A stretch of DNA of 64,000 nt from Argyresthia goedartella (taxonomy: Eukaryota > Arthropoda > Insecta > Lepidoptera > Argyresthiidae): positions 4,300,501 through 4,364,500 of the forward strand of contig OX463827.1 of assembly GCA_949825045.1 (NCBI GenBank), given 5' to 3'. A program made the translations under genes and the position numbers. The notes below the pieces were generated by a model. The model was not told the DNA's origin. It did no database searches and saw only the letters and a list, made by a program, of their open reading frames with translations. Below are positions 21,809 through 32,065 of the stretch, in pieces; within the stretch, counting starts at the first letter, position 1; the number at the start of each line of letters is the position of its first letter.

Positions 21809-23112
21809 CATAGTGTCAAGTTCTGTCACATGTGCAATATGAAATAATTTAGACATGTTTATTATTTATGTAAACATTTATATAGCAAAATCAACTAAAT
21901 AAAACATAGATTCTTATGGTAATAAAGTTTATTCAAAATGACTCCCGCGATTTTGAATACAGGCCTTTATTCTGCGCGGCCAGTCGTCTATCGCAGCACG
22001 AACGAGGTCCATGTCAATATCGGCGGCTGCCTTAATCAAGGATGCCTTGAGTGACTCCAAATCAGGATGAGGCTTTGAGCAGGCCTTTTCCTCCAAGTGT
22101 TGCCATATCTTGTAATCTAACGGACTCAAATCTGGACTGGAGGAGGGCCAGTCTTCGTGCCGGATGAAGTCGATTTCACGCGCCGCCAGCCAGTCTTGTG
22201 TGCTTTTCGCTCTATGAGCTGGCGCAGAATCTTGTTGGAATACCCAGTGCCTGTTATTAAACATGGTATGAGAAATAGGTTCCACAAGGTTCTTGAGGAC
22301 TGTATTTTGATACACAACTGCATTCGTTTTTACGCCTTTCTCACAAAAATGTACCTCAGTTAAGCCCCAATAAGAGACTCCCAACCAAACCATGAGCGAG
22401 GATGGAAAATGACCTCGTTGGACACGCGGAATACGGTTGCTCGCTTCTTCACTGCTGTGTGCGTACATCTTACCATTTTGTTTGTTGTAGCTCTCTTCCA
22501 CGGTGAAAATTTTTTCATCCGAAAAAAGAATTTCCCGATGCTTTTTTCCCGCATACCGCTTCAACAAAGCGCGGCATTTCTTCAGTCTCAGGTCCATTAA
22601 ACGAGCGTCCAAACGATGTCCTGTTTTTCTTCGATATGCCCTAAGCCCTAAGTCTTCATTTAACACCCTTTTCACCATGGTCCTGCTTAACCCCATCTGA
22701 AGGGCCAACAGTTTCTGCTTGCGTATGGGATTTCTTTGAATTCGCGCCTTCACAGCTTTTATCACTGCTGGAGTCCTAACAGAGCGAGGGCGAACACTTC
22801 TTGACCTGTCATCTACACTAGAGTCTTCATTGTATCGTTTTATGGTACGATAAACGAATCTTTTGGTTATATAAAAATTTTTCAGTAAGTCAAAAATCTG
22901 AATTGGCGCGTAACCGCAACGATGCAACGCAATAACTGCGACACGGTCTTCTTTAAGTGTCCACTCCATATTTAAAAATGAGGAAAATTCTAAAAAGTAC
23001 ACATTTTTATTTTCATGAAAAATTCGAAATTCGAATTCAATAAACTTTTTTGTGGCCAGCGTTCTAAATTCAAAAGTTTTTATTGTGTGACAGAACTTAT
23101 GACCTGACTGTG
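21809..23112 (-). mobile_element. maT-type mariner (DD37D), copy 2, intact transposase
   Basis: 1,304 bases between TA dinucleotides (21807-21808 and 23113-23114). The right terminal repeat matches copy 1, ending 'cttatgacctgactgtg'. The left one ('catagtgtcaagttctgtca') is about five bases shorter than that of copy 1, having lost bases within 'cataagtcaggtc'-like sequence. The right flank continues into repeat K, so the insertion interrupted a K copy. Confidence 0.93.
21929..22969 (-). CDS. maT mariner transposase, full-length
   Basis: A 346-codon frame (345 residues plus stop) with no interruption, starting at ATG 22967-22969 ('MEWTLKEDRVAV'); the open frame extends 11 codons further up but that Met falls in the element's non-coding end. 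The N-terminus has paired helix-turn-helix motifs ('VIALHRCGYAPIQIFDLL' and 'KQKLLALQMGLSRTMVKRV') with a basic 'RSRSVRPRSVRTP' linker for DNA binding. The catalytic triad is D in 'LFSDEKIF', D in 'FQQDSAPAHR' and D in 'DLSPLDYKIW'. Thirty-seven residues lie between the second and third, which defines the DD37D (maT) group. Length is normal for the family. Whether it can still move the element is uncertain because the left terminal repeat is damaged. Confidence 0.93.
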   Translation of the reverse strand: MEWTLKEDRVAVIALHRCGYAPIQIFDLLKNFYITKRFVYRTIKRYNEDSSVDDRSRSVRPRSVRTPAVIKAVKARIQRNPIRKQKLLALQMGLSRTMVKRVLNEDLGLRAYRRKTGHRLDARLMDLRLKKCRALLKRYAGKKHREILFSDEKIFTVEESYNKQNGKMYAHSSEEASNRIPRVQRGHFPSSLMVWLGVSYWGLTEVHFCEKGVKTNAVVYQNTVLKNLVEPISHTMFNNRHWVFQQDSAPAHRAKSTQDWLAAREIDFIRHEDWPSSSPDLSPLDYKIWQHLEEKACSKPHPDLESLKASLIKAAADIDMDLVRAAIDDWPRRIKACIQNRGSHFE

Positions 23113-23114
23113 TA

Positions 23115-23228
23115 TAGCTGATGTCCGCAACTTCATTTGCAAGTCCCTAGGAATTATCATTTACCGAGATAACGTGATACTCCTTCTAGTGCAGTCAGAT
23201 AAAAAGTATCCTATATGTTACATCCATA
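23115..23228 (+). repeat. Repeat family K, copy 2 (interrupted by maT copy 2)
   Basis: 'gctgatgtccgcaacttc', 'ctaggaattatcatttaccg', 'gataaaaagtatcctatatg' match 19345-19450. Its 5' start is missing because the mariner inserted at the TA of 'ctagctgatg'. Confidence 0.6.
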
Positions 23229-23526
23229 CTTTCACATTTATAATATAAGTTGGTTATGTTTTTATTTTATTTGTATCCATATGTAATACGGCTGATACTT
23301 ACTTGTACATAACTGCTATTGAGTTACAATATGCTCCAATAAAATATCTGTAATTGGAAATTTTAGTAAGATTTCCCTATGTCATTTTAGGCATTTCGTT
23401 TAATTATATGAATAACTAGCAGACCCGGAGAACCCGGTGTTTTTTACCACCTAAAATTTTATTGTAAAATAAGTCGATAGTAATTTACATGTCGGTAAGT
23501 GGAAGAGATCCGCCCAACAAAGAGTT
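23229..23526. other. AT-rich intergenic
   Basis: A short 'actagcagacccggagaacccg' stretch near 23416 resembles the start of another interspersed repeat. No gene. Confidence 0.4.
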
Positions 23527-23683
23527 TAATAACGCCCGGTTTCTCAAAGGAAAATTAGCTGTGACAACTTGTTAAACTCTTGTTAATCGCCTTTCAGCCA
23601 ATCACATGCCGCTATTTTGAATAAATAATCGATTAACCGCTTGTTACAATTAAACACTCTTTCGGAAACTGGGGGTTATTAAT
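23527..23683. mobile_element. MITE J, about 157 bases
   Basis: Terminal inverted repeats: left 'taataacgcccggtttctcaaa', right end the mirror of 'attaataacccccagtttccgaaa', roughly 20 bases with a few mismatches. No coding content. Confidence 0.6.
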
Positions 23684-23878
23684 GTATTACCTAATTAATT
23701 AATGACAAAAGAGTTCTAATCTTCTGTGGCTACCTACGCCATCTAGCGATAGGAAGCTGAGACTTCTCCACTTCCCATACAAAACATTATTTGATTTATT
23801 GGCTGTTGCTCTGCGTTTTTCCTTATTTTCTTTTTACCCGACCCTCCTCCGAACTGAGGAGAATAAACGTGAAAAAGA

Positions 23879-24309
23879 ATTTTATCTACACACGTATCAT
23901 AAACCCTCTTTACTGCGTACAAAAACCGCACGTTACGATCAGCATAATGTTAAACTACTTTTTAAAAACTCATTTCTTATCTGAAAAATTACACATTATG
24001 ACCATAATGTGTAATTTTTCTACATATTATGACATTAAAATTTCGAACGCCGACGCCCGCCTGCTGGCCGCTACTTTGTTTGTGAAGTTGGTACTGCTGA
24101 ACAAGCTAAAAAAGTGCAAAGGAATTATCAATGCCACCATGCCGGTCGAACATGCGGTTCCTGAACACTTAAAGAGAGCTTATGATATGTGTGTAGGTAA
24201 ACTAGTGTATGTAAACTGTCCATAATTAGGCATTAAAACTCTCGAGTGATATTATTATGAAACGAGCCGAAATTAATGCCCTCCATTATGTAGCAGTCAC
24301 ATAAACTAC
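23879..24309 (-). mobile_element. MITE family A, copy 3
   Basis: Minus-strand copy running from 'ttttatctacacacgtatca' to 'tatgtagcagtcacataaac'. One internal GC-rich unit; central palindrome 'acacattatgaccataatgtgt' is intact at about 23992-24013. Confidence 0.78.
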
Positions 24310-24795
24310 TAATTCAAACTCATCGGTCTATTTTAGAGATCTAGTAATACTAACGTACAGCGATTCATTTTTATAAGTATAGATGTTATGGTTCTTACAA
24401 ACTAGTGTGATAGTATAATAATTATACATTAAAAAAACCCCGTCACATGACTTTAGAACTACTGAACCGATTTTAACCGGTTTTGATTAATTCGTCAAGG
24501 GTGTGTTACATTTTTTTTACTATGTTAAGAATGCAAGTCAAAATTATCCAAAATTTGATCCACATAGATAAGTCACTGACAGGTCAAGATGACTCCATTC
24601 GTCATTATAGTGTTAATATTATGAGTCAACTTCAGATTGAGTTAGTGCACATGTGATGCCCTATTTAGTGTAAATACACATTGTTTTATCATTGTAGGTC
24701 GGTTTTACTCTGCGGTTGATTGGGTGGATTGCGCCAAGCATTTAACTCGGTGCAAAAATAATAACTCAATTTATCTCATGTGCTCTATGCCTAGA
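24310..24795. other. Intergenic, nothing recognised
   Basis: AT-rich, no coding frame. Confidence 0.5.
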
Positions 24796-24865
24796 CATCC
24801 GTGGTCTAGTGGCAGAGCTCGGTGGTCTAGTGGTTTCACACTCGCAGTTCACGCAGGAGAGTTCC
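24796..24865 (+). repeat. Partial S3 SINE head, tandem
   Basis: 'catccgtggtctagtggcag' is directly followed by 'ctcggtggtctagtggtttc', i.e. two A-box-type starts of the S3 head in tandem, then 'acgcaggag'. The B-box is lost. Confidence 0.5.
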
Positions 24866-25945
24866 TATGATTGTTTTGTTTGTTGCTCTATGATAATGGA
24901 ATGGCGCACGCGCAAAGTTGGGTTCACTATATTGATAATTTCTGGGAAGGATATAGAAGGATGCCCCGAATATGCTCTAAGAAGCCGATTTGATCAAACC
25001 AACTTTATTATTCACTTCACCATGCAAGTCGGTAGGCCGCTTGGACCCAAACCCTGTTAATACAAAAAATGCTAAACATAGTTTAACCTCGATACAAACA
25101 TCAAATCCAATACTTACATTTTTGTCTTAAAAAAGTGTTAAAAAGGAGTTTATTTTTTGTGTTAAGACCCACAAGCTTTTAAACACCATGTTCGGGGTAA
25201 CTTAAGGTAAATAAGCAAATGCATTGGCTTACAATGCATTTGCTAGAAGAGATGCGTTTTTCATGCAACTTTTACACCACAGTGTTTTCTACTTTTCATT
25301 TTTTTTAATGCCCGGCGTCAGCACAACGCAAACAGTTTTTATGATTTGAGTAAAGTTTTATAAAAGTTTTACAGATTATCAGTCATATAAAAGGTAAAAT
25401 AAAATAAAAACTTCAATAAACGCGTTATGATTTACTTTCGTCGTCGTCGTGTGTTCTTGCGATGGAGATTAATGTTTTTAGTTCCACTTTCCATCTCATG
25501 AATGACGTGATTGGTGGCGCGGACGAAAGTGAGCGCGAAAATGTCTCTAAAATACTACCTTTTTACTAATTTCTTCCATTTTTTTTTTATATTCTCGCAC
25601 AATTCCTTTTATGACTCGTGTCGACTTAAAACCTGTCGGAAATCACCTACTTTACAAGTAGCATTAACACATATTTCTTATCGCTTATACTATATCCTTT
25701 ACACAGTGAACCCAACTAAAGTAGCTCTCCTTAACTTCCACCTCACTCAGTCCCTAAGTGGTAATGGTAACTCCTTCGATGGATGCGGCCAGGAGCCGAC
25801 TATGGGCCTTATTAATATTATTATTAACATTAATATAAATTATGTATAGATATAAGTAAGTTTTGACCATTTTTTCCTATAGTAGACAGTGCTTTAAGTT
25901 TTTTAAATGTGTCAACTATTGGTTTTGCAGCACAGAAAAGAGAAC
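24866..25945. other. Intergenic, no gene seen
   Basis: Possible fragment of repeat B, inverted, near 25112-25200. Open frames (24809-25060, 25511-25849) show no domain, and their composition is like the surrounding DNA. Confidence 0.45.
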
Positions 25946-26050
25946 CGGTAAAATGGGGCTAATTGGAATTGAGGGGCTAATTGGAACTAATACAAAATGC
26001 AGAGATTTGGCTGCAATTTCTAGTTCCAATTAGCCCCCTTTTACGGTAGG
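25946..26050. repeat. Short perfect-stem hairpin
   Basis: 'gtaaaatggggctaattgga' at 25949 is mirrored by 'tccaattagcccccttttac' at about 26025-26044, and 'ggggctaattggaa' is itself repeated directly at 25974. The arms, about 20 bases, enclose a loop of about 55 bases. Confidence 0.6.
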
Positions 26051-26600
26051 TACTTTAGGTAATGTTGAGTATTAAGTGAGAAGAAAACGCATAAGGAAAT
26101 AAAAATGGACCAAAATTAATTTCAGTCTGCATTGTATGAAGCTACTAGTATTGGATTAAGAACGCGGCTAAGCGTCTTCCTTGTAACTAAAGAGCAATTA
26201 CTTAGTAGCATTCGAAAGTTGACTCATTACTTATGGACGACTGCTAGAAAGTGGTTCGATGTTTTTTTTAAATGACACCCAGATATAAGTTCAAGTTAAG
26301 TTATTGCAGGCAGAGGGGGACATACAAATCCAAAAAACACTGTAGGTATCTACAATAAATCGAACATTAACAAAAACAATTACTAGATAATTAAATATAT
26401 TTCGGTTATTAGTTTGTCCCCGCTGCAATAATTTAAAACATATAAATTTTATTTGTAACACATTAAAATATATCTGTTATTTATGTAGGTACCTAATAAA
26501 ATACAATCCACGGTACACTGTATTACTCTTCACACTAAATTAAAGAGCTAGTTTTTTCCTTTTTAGTGGTTATTTTATGCAGTCGGGTTTTTCATTCTTT
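26051..26600. other. AT-rich intergenic
   Basis: No gene or clear repeat. Confidence 0.5.
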
Positions 26601-26601
26601 T

Positions 26602-27008
26602 CAGGGTTCCGTACCCAACGGGTAAGAACGGAACCCTATTACTAAGACTTCGCTGTCCGTCCGTCCGTCCGTCCGTTCGTCTGTCACCAGGCTGTATCTC
26701 AAGAACCTAGCTAGCTAGAGAGTTGAAATTTTCACAGATTATGTATTTCTGTTGCCGCTATAACAACAAATACTAAAAAACAGGATAAAATAAATATTTA
26801 AGGGGACTCCCATACAACAATACCACATACAAACTTATGGATGCACCTGGTTACGTACATGGAGTGTGAAAGTAACCGCACCAATAACTTTGTAAACAAT
26901 ATTTTGCTGTGTAAAATCCAAACTATTCACTCCACACCATCGCTTCCATTGAACGGTGGTACGGAACCCTTCGTGCGCGATTTAGACTCGCACTTGACCG
27001 GTTTTATT
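26602..27008 (-). repeat. Family G interspersed repeat, copy 3
   Basis: Bounded by 'agggttccgtacccaacggg' at the left and 'cgcacttgaccggttttatt' at the right, so it reads in the reverse of the 12836 copy. It contains (CCGT)n at 26659-26685. It is nearly identical to copy 4 at 29777-30195, differing by a few substitutions and a 10-base insertion ('attctttcaa') in copy 4. Confidence 0.75.
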
Positions 27009-27404
27009 TTAAAGTGATTTGATGAAAACGGAACTTATCTTCGGAAGAAAATATCATCTCTTTCGTAACCTTTCTCCAATAGGTTTTGTTTTTGTGAAGC
27101 GGAGATTACAAGGGAGATTTGAAACAGAGATCTATCCCCATAGCACAGAATACTTAATAGTTTGCCGACAGAGTGGCAACCAACGGCTTGTCACTACATG
27201 CTCATTTAATGTCTTGTCTATTGATTGGAATACAATCCTAACTTATATACTAGGTTGGTACATGTTATTAATGACGTGCATAAGACATAGTATGTGATGA
27301 GATATTTCCGCATATCTGTAATCTGTGGCGGGCGTACGGGCCGGCACAAATAGATATCGAGATATTTCGCTCTAACCCGGAATTGGCCCCCTGAGATGAA
27401 ACAA
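27009..27404. other. Intergenic, nothing recognised
   Basis: Open frames on both strands without a recognisable domain. Confidence 0.45.
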
Positions 27405-27609
27405 ATGTCCATCGATAGAGAAAATGATTGAAACACATGTCTATAATTATAAATTTCTAAAACGATATCCTTTGAGAGAAATGTCTGTTAAAAGTGCAAA
27501 AAAGTTGTTTTTGTCGCCCTTTGAAGTCAAATTTCTCGAAAAGTATATAATTTTAGAAATTTATAATAACACACATTTGTTTAAAAAAAAAACTCTATCG
27601 ATCGACACC
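27405..27609. mobile_element. MITE L, about 205 bases, long inverted repeats
   Basis: Left arm 'tgtccatcgatagagaaaat...ttataaatttctaaaa' (27405-27462) is mirrored by the right arm ending 'ctctatcgatcgaca' (to 27607), with 'ttttagaaatttataa' at about 27549. The arms are about 60 bases with mismatches; almost the whole element is a hairpin. The 80-codon open frame across it is a by-product. Confidence 0.6.
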
Positions 27610-27817
27610 CGTTTCATTACTGGCTGCAGAAATCATGATTATTCGTACAGTATGCCAAAAATCTAACATTCCCTTTGCAAGTAGTTCTATCATCCCACAA
27701 AAATATTTATTAATAATAGTAATAAATGTAGCCCTTTAATGTCCCGACCGAGGGGCACACGCCACATCCGGAACAAGAATTATTGAGCCAAATTCCACCA
27801 CGCCTAGATAGGCCCAC
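27610..27817. other. Intergenic
   Basis: No feature recognised. Confidence 0.4.
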
Positions 27818-27936
27818 ACCCTAATTTAAACGTTACATAGATATGTAACGTTATATAGAAATGTAACGTTACATAGATATGTAACGTTATATAGAAATGT
27901 AACGTTACATAGATATGTAACGTTTAAATTAGGGTT
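27818..27936. repeat. Palindromic minisatellite, five 18-base units
   Basis: Five 18-base units from 27831 to 27920 alternate between 'cgttacatagatatgtaa' and 'cgttatatagaaatgtaa' (pattern 1-2-1-2-1). They are bracketed by exact mirror flanks, 'accctaatttaaacgttac' on the left and 'gtaacgtttaaattagggt' on the right, so the whole 118-base block is an inverted repeat. Type 1 units are themselves near-palindromic. Confidence 0.9.
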
Positions 27937-28254
27937 GCAACGAAACTTCTATTACAATCCCAATACGAATGACGAATGCATCGTAATAGCGATTACGATA
28001 ATAAATGCATAATGATTCTCTGATTTTCTTTAATAAAACGAGATGATTAAGTAGAATAAATATTTATTTATGTGATTGTTACTGTATTAGACTAATATTG
28101 TTTTATTAATTAAACATAGTGTATTAATGTCCCGGATACGAGTAAGATCAAGCCATACTCCACCATGCTGGCTCAGTGCGGTTTGATGGAGGGGTTTAAC
28201 GACCACAACCACGTAGCGATAGCAGCCGGGACCTACAGCTTAACGTGCCATCTG
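27937..28254. other. AT-rich intergenic
   Basis: 'atgtcccggatacgag' at 28127 resembles 'atgtcccgaccgagggg' at 27738; otherwise nothing is recognised. Confidence 0.4.
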
Positions 28255-28385
28255 AAACACTGAACGTCCGATAATGTATCTTAAGATTAATTTATTATCT
28301 CATTGGTACATGGTCAGGAATCGAACCCGCATCTCCTGTGTAAGAAGCAAGCGTGAATCCCATTAGACCACGGAGCTCATTAAAG
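28255..28385 (-). repeat. tRNA-derived SINE, family S3, copy 2
   Basis: On the minus strand 'ctccgtggtctaatgggatt' then 'gcgggttcgattcctgacca' and 'tgtaccaatgagataataaa', matching 15119-15272 including the conserved 'accatgtaccaa..agat' junction. Confidence 0.68.
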
Positions 28386-28959
28386 TAATATTTATTATTT
28401 AAAGTGTATTTCAGGTTTTTTTTTTAAATGAGAAGCATACTATTTTTAAATGATCTAGTTTAATTCGATTTCTAATATCCTTGTGGCTCAAACCATCCGT
28501 GGAAACAATTTCTCTGAATCCACTGAAGCTAGTTTGATAGACAGATATGTGTGGGCTAAATTGTTCAAGTTGGGATGTACATTATTATTTCTCCAATTAG
28601 TTGATTAGCTTGTATCCATGTCAGCATTAGCTTCTAAATAATCATTTATTTCATCCAGGTTACAGTTGTTGTTATCTGAAAATAAATAATTATTTGATAA
28701 GTTTTATTTATATATAATTTATTCCATTACATTGAGTAACAAATAAGTAAAAAAGAAGTCAATTTCATCATCAATTTGTAAGTCGATGGCAGTTAACTAA
28801 CTAGAGTTTGATCTGGAGCTGATTATACTCTATACACTTTGGTAATTTCGACTTTTATTTAGGTGCTTTATGATCTCATTACAAACGAGGCGGAAAAGTT
28901 AGCCGAGTGTCTAATGAGCAAAGTAAATGTGTTTCATATGGCGTTTTTTAATAATTCTT
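28386..28959. other. AT-rich intergenic
   Basis: No coding frame, RNA gene or repeat border recognised. Confidence 0.5.
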
Positions 28960-29060
28960 TATTGCACACAAATATTTCAGCAGTTACATTAAAATAATAA
29001 TTACAAAGGCAACCTCATGTCTGTAAAGAGATTTCTTCCATTAAATCAAGGCATTCATAA
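28960..29060 (-). mobile_element. LINE B-type 3' end fragment
   Basis: 'taattctttattgcacacaa' and 'aaagagatttcttccattaa' align with 4160-4270 ('taatttctttattgtactac', 'aaagagatttcttccagcaa'), which is the 3' UTR of LINE B. No coding part remains. Confidence 0.6.
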
Positions 29061-29776
29061 AAAGTATCATAATACAATGTTTTTCAACAAAGTGAGGCAG
29101 TTATAGGTGATAATGTTGTCACGCATGACGAAAACACCATTATCAAACAGCTTAAAGTTTTTGATTGGAACTAAATCCTTCCTCGGCCATCTTGAATTTT
29201 ATGACGGCCATGTTGAATTATGCCTATATAATGTCTCGAGTTCTAAATCACTTAGAATCATATAGTTAATGTCTAATTACATATACTTAAGGTCTGGGAA
29301 CTGAACTAGTGTTTTTTAGTGTCGAGTTCCCAAAGGATACCAAACGGAACCCTGTTACTAAGCCTCCGCTGTCCGTCCGACTGTATGCGTGTCAGTAATA
29401 GCAGGACTGTTAGAATTTTCTTAGGTTTTATATTTCTATTGCTGGTCTATATGCATGAAACGTAATTTTATGGCATTTTTTACCCGTCCAGAACTCAAAA
29501 CTCAAATCATTTACTGCAAATAGGCAAACTAATGCACTTTTACTAGTCAAACACTTGCTTGAGTCTCATATATATGGAAAAAACCAAATATGATCAACTA
29601 AACTAAAGTGTACATAACTGATTATGGTTTGAGTTTAAAAATGAAATTTCCCCTTGAAGTGGATGATTCATGGCTGAATTTTGCTCAGGAAAAAGAAACT
29701 CCTTAAACTCCACCAGTGCTTCGGAAATACGCTCGTCAGAGAAGATAGCACCAAGAAACTCTACGGGGATGTCGTT
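29061..29776. other. Intergenic with a family G end fragment at 29320-29400
   Basis: 'gagttcccaaaggataccaa' and 'acggaaccctgttactaagc' with 'ctgtccgtccg' mark a short piece of family G. The rest has no recognised feature. Confidence 0.5.
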
Positions 29777-30195
29777 TTTAGGGTTCCGTACCCGAAGGGT
29801 TCCAAACGGGACCCTATTACTAAGACTTCGCTGTCCGTCCGTCCGTCCGTCCGTCCGTCTGTCACCAGGCTGTATCTCAAGAACCTAGCTAGCTAGAGAG
29901 TTGAAATTTTCACAGATTATGTATTTCTGTTGCCGCTATAACAAAAAATACTAAAAAACAGGATTAAAGAAATATTTAAGGGGGCTCCCATACAACAATT
30001 CTTTCAATACCACATACAAACTTATGGATGCACCTGGTTACGTACATGGAGTGTGAAAGTAACCGCACCAATAACTTTGTAAACAATATTTTGCTGTGTA
30101 AAATCCAAACTATTCACTCCACACCATCGCTTCCATTGAACGGTGGTACGGAACCCTTCGTGCGCGATTGAGACTCGCACTTGATCGGTTTTTTT
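29777..30195 (-). repeat. Family G interspersed repeat, copy 4
   Basis: Same ends and internal sequence as copy 3 (26602-27008), 3.2 kb away, in the same orientation; (CCGT)n at 29835-29862. The short open frames crossing it are by-products. Confidence 0.75.
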
Positions 30196-30889
30196 AATTT
30201 TCGTCATATTTACGATACAAAATTTATCTAATCTAATGACAATATTATAACATCGTATTCATAAGTGCCAATAAGATGTCTCAAAATAACGATCTAACAA
30301 AATGAACAAATAAGATCAAAGACAAGCTGTAATGAACATAACTTATGAGAAACCAGACTGGACCAGTCCCCCCAAGCAAAACCCGTTCACGAGTATTACT
30401 TGTGCACCAGCCATCACCTCCCTCGCCATATTTGAGGGAGGGGAGCAACCCGCTACACAGAACCGCCGCAAGAAAAGACTCTTTAGTGAACTTGACCATA
30501 AACTCTGGTTTCTTGGTAACAGACTTGTATTCTATGTTAAAACTAATAAATTATTATCAGTCACCCCTTAATAGCATTTTTGTACACTTAATTATCGACA
30601 ACAATCGGTTTATCTCTAGAACCGAACATTTACTTAATAAAGTAAACACTTCAAATTTCCGCAGATTATGAATAACTATGTCCGCTGTAATAACAAATAA
30701 TACAGGTATAATTGTTCCATCTTCTCATTGAAAGGCCATGACATGTTTTCGCGTGCCTCTCACTCTCATAGAAACTGCTCTTATAACTGAGATTTGTATT
30801 TTCACCTTCAGCCAGTACATCCCCATTTCTCGTTGCCTTGATACTTTTTTCTTAAACTGTTGTATTCAGTTCCTAGGGCTCCATCGCAT
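30196..30889. other. Intergenic, nothing recognised
   Basis: Two overlapping open frames at 30332-30671 have no domain and no codon pattern that stands out. Confidence 0.45.
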
Positions 30890-30984
30890 GAAATTACTAG
30901 TGGGCTGAATGAGGCTCTTAGGTCTTTAGCTGCTCGATCTTATTTTGAATGTTTCTCTCGGCTATGTCTCTGTGCTGTTTTTTG

Positions 30985-32036
30985 TCAGATAAGGTTGCTG
31001 TAAGAGGAAACGTCAGCATTTACTATGCGTACGTCGAAGAACGCTTTCCTTGCAGGTTCCCAAACACAGTTTAGTAACAGATCACCTATAAGTGCAGGTT
31101 GATTTATATTTGCGTCTTGCATTATGGGTTCTGTTGTGCCAGTTCTCCAGGCTAGTTCGGTCCAATTTTTACAGTCATCTCTTTGTTGATCATGACCTTT
31201 TTGTATCAATCCTCTTTTCTTGCTGTTTATTGTATGATTTGGTAGAAATTATTCTCTCCGCATCCGACGCAGGCCTGAGGGAGGTTGGCTGGTTCTTGGG
31301 CGTATCTAATAGCTAAAGCATTCCTGAACTGGGTAGCTGTAAGATCAGTTAATTGCGGTGGTCGGGATGATAGTTAGTCATTGTGAAGAGTTCGTTTCAA
31401 CACTTCTTTGGATACACCTTTTCATTTTATTGGGTAATTAAGACAATACTTTTTTAGCGTCTCTTTTTCACCGCGATAGTTTTTCTTCTTTGATGGTATT
31501 TGTAGCATGAGTTTGATGGGCTAGTAAGTCGAGATTTTCGTCAGATTGGATGACATGCATTAGAATGCTATTTTTGTCTTCCGATGTTTTATAACAGTCG
31601 TTGTTATTCATGGCGTTATTAATGCTAAGCCTAACAAGTTTCACCGGTAGGCTGAATAGTTCATGTTCTAGTGACGTTATTTCTCTGTCTAAGATTGTTG
31701 GTATCAGAGTTGTCATTATGGTTTGTTTTAAGTTCCTCCATTCGCATTTGTGTGTGTCTGATTTTGTAAAGGCTGTATGAGAAAGTTGTGGGTGTTTTTT
31801 ACTTGCTTTTGATAGTAGTCTGAAACATTCAATCCATTCAATCATAACTTTTTCTTTGATGTAATCTTTTCGTCCATTCTCGTCCCGATGACGCCGCCTT
31901 TAAACAGATCTGAAAGTACAGTCTTGACTCCAAGTTTCCTAAATAGTCTATTAACTTCTTCGGGTAATTTATTTTTGACTATAAAATAGCTTTTTGAAGT
32001 TTCTGGGAAATAACCGTATTTTGGACCTAGTTTCAT
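30985..32036 (-). pseudogene. Unusual-RT relic, C-terminal half
   Basis: Reading on the minus strand from 32036: 'GPKYGYFPETSKSYFIVKNK' and 'FRKLGVKTV...GGVIGTRMDE', which lies just downstream of the active-site region, then a 125-codon frame (31468-31845) 'MIEWIECFRLLSKASKKHPQ' with 'HTAFTKS' and 'LIPTILDREI', and finally '[20 protein letters not shown]' (about 31020-31060). The 'FFDVR' block suggests a nuclease-like or structural domain, but this is a guess. At least two frame changes separate the pieces. Confidence 0.5.
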
Positions 32037-32065
32037 CAGTTTTTCTATCCATTCTTTTACGTTTT

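Noticed and set aside
27831..27920. Regular 18-base repeats looking like a CRISPR array
   Set aside because: There are no spacers; the units are contiguous and form a palindrome, and the surroundings are eukaryotic.
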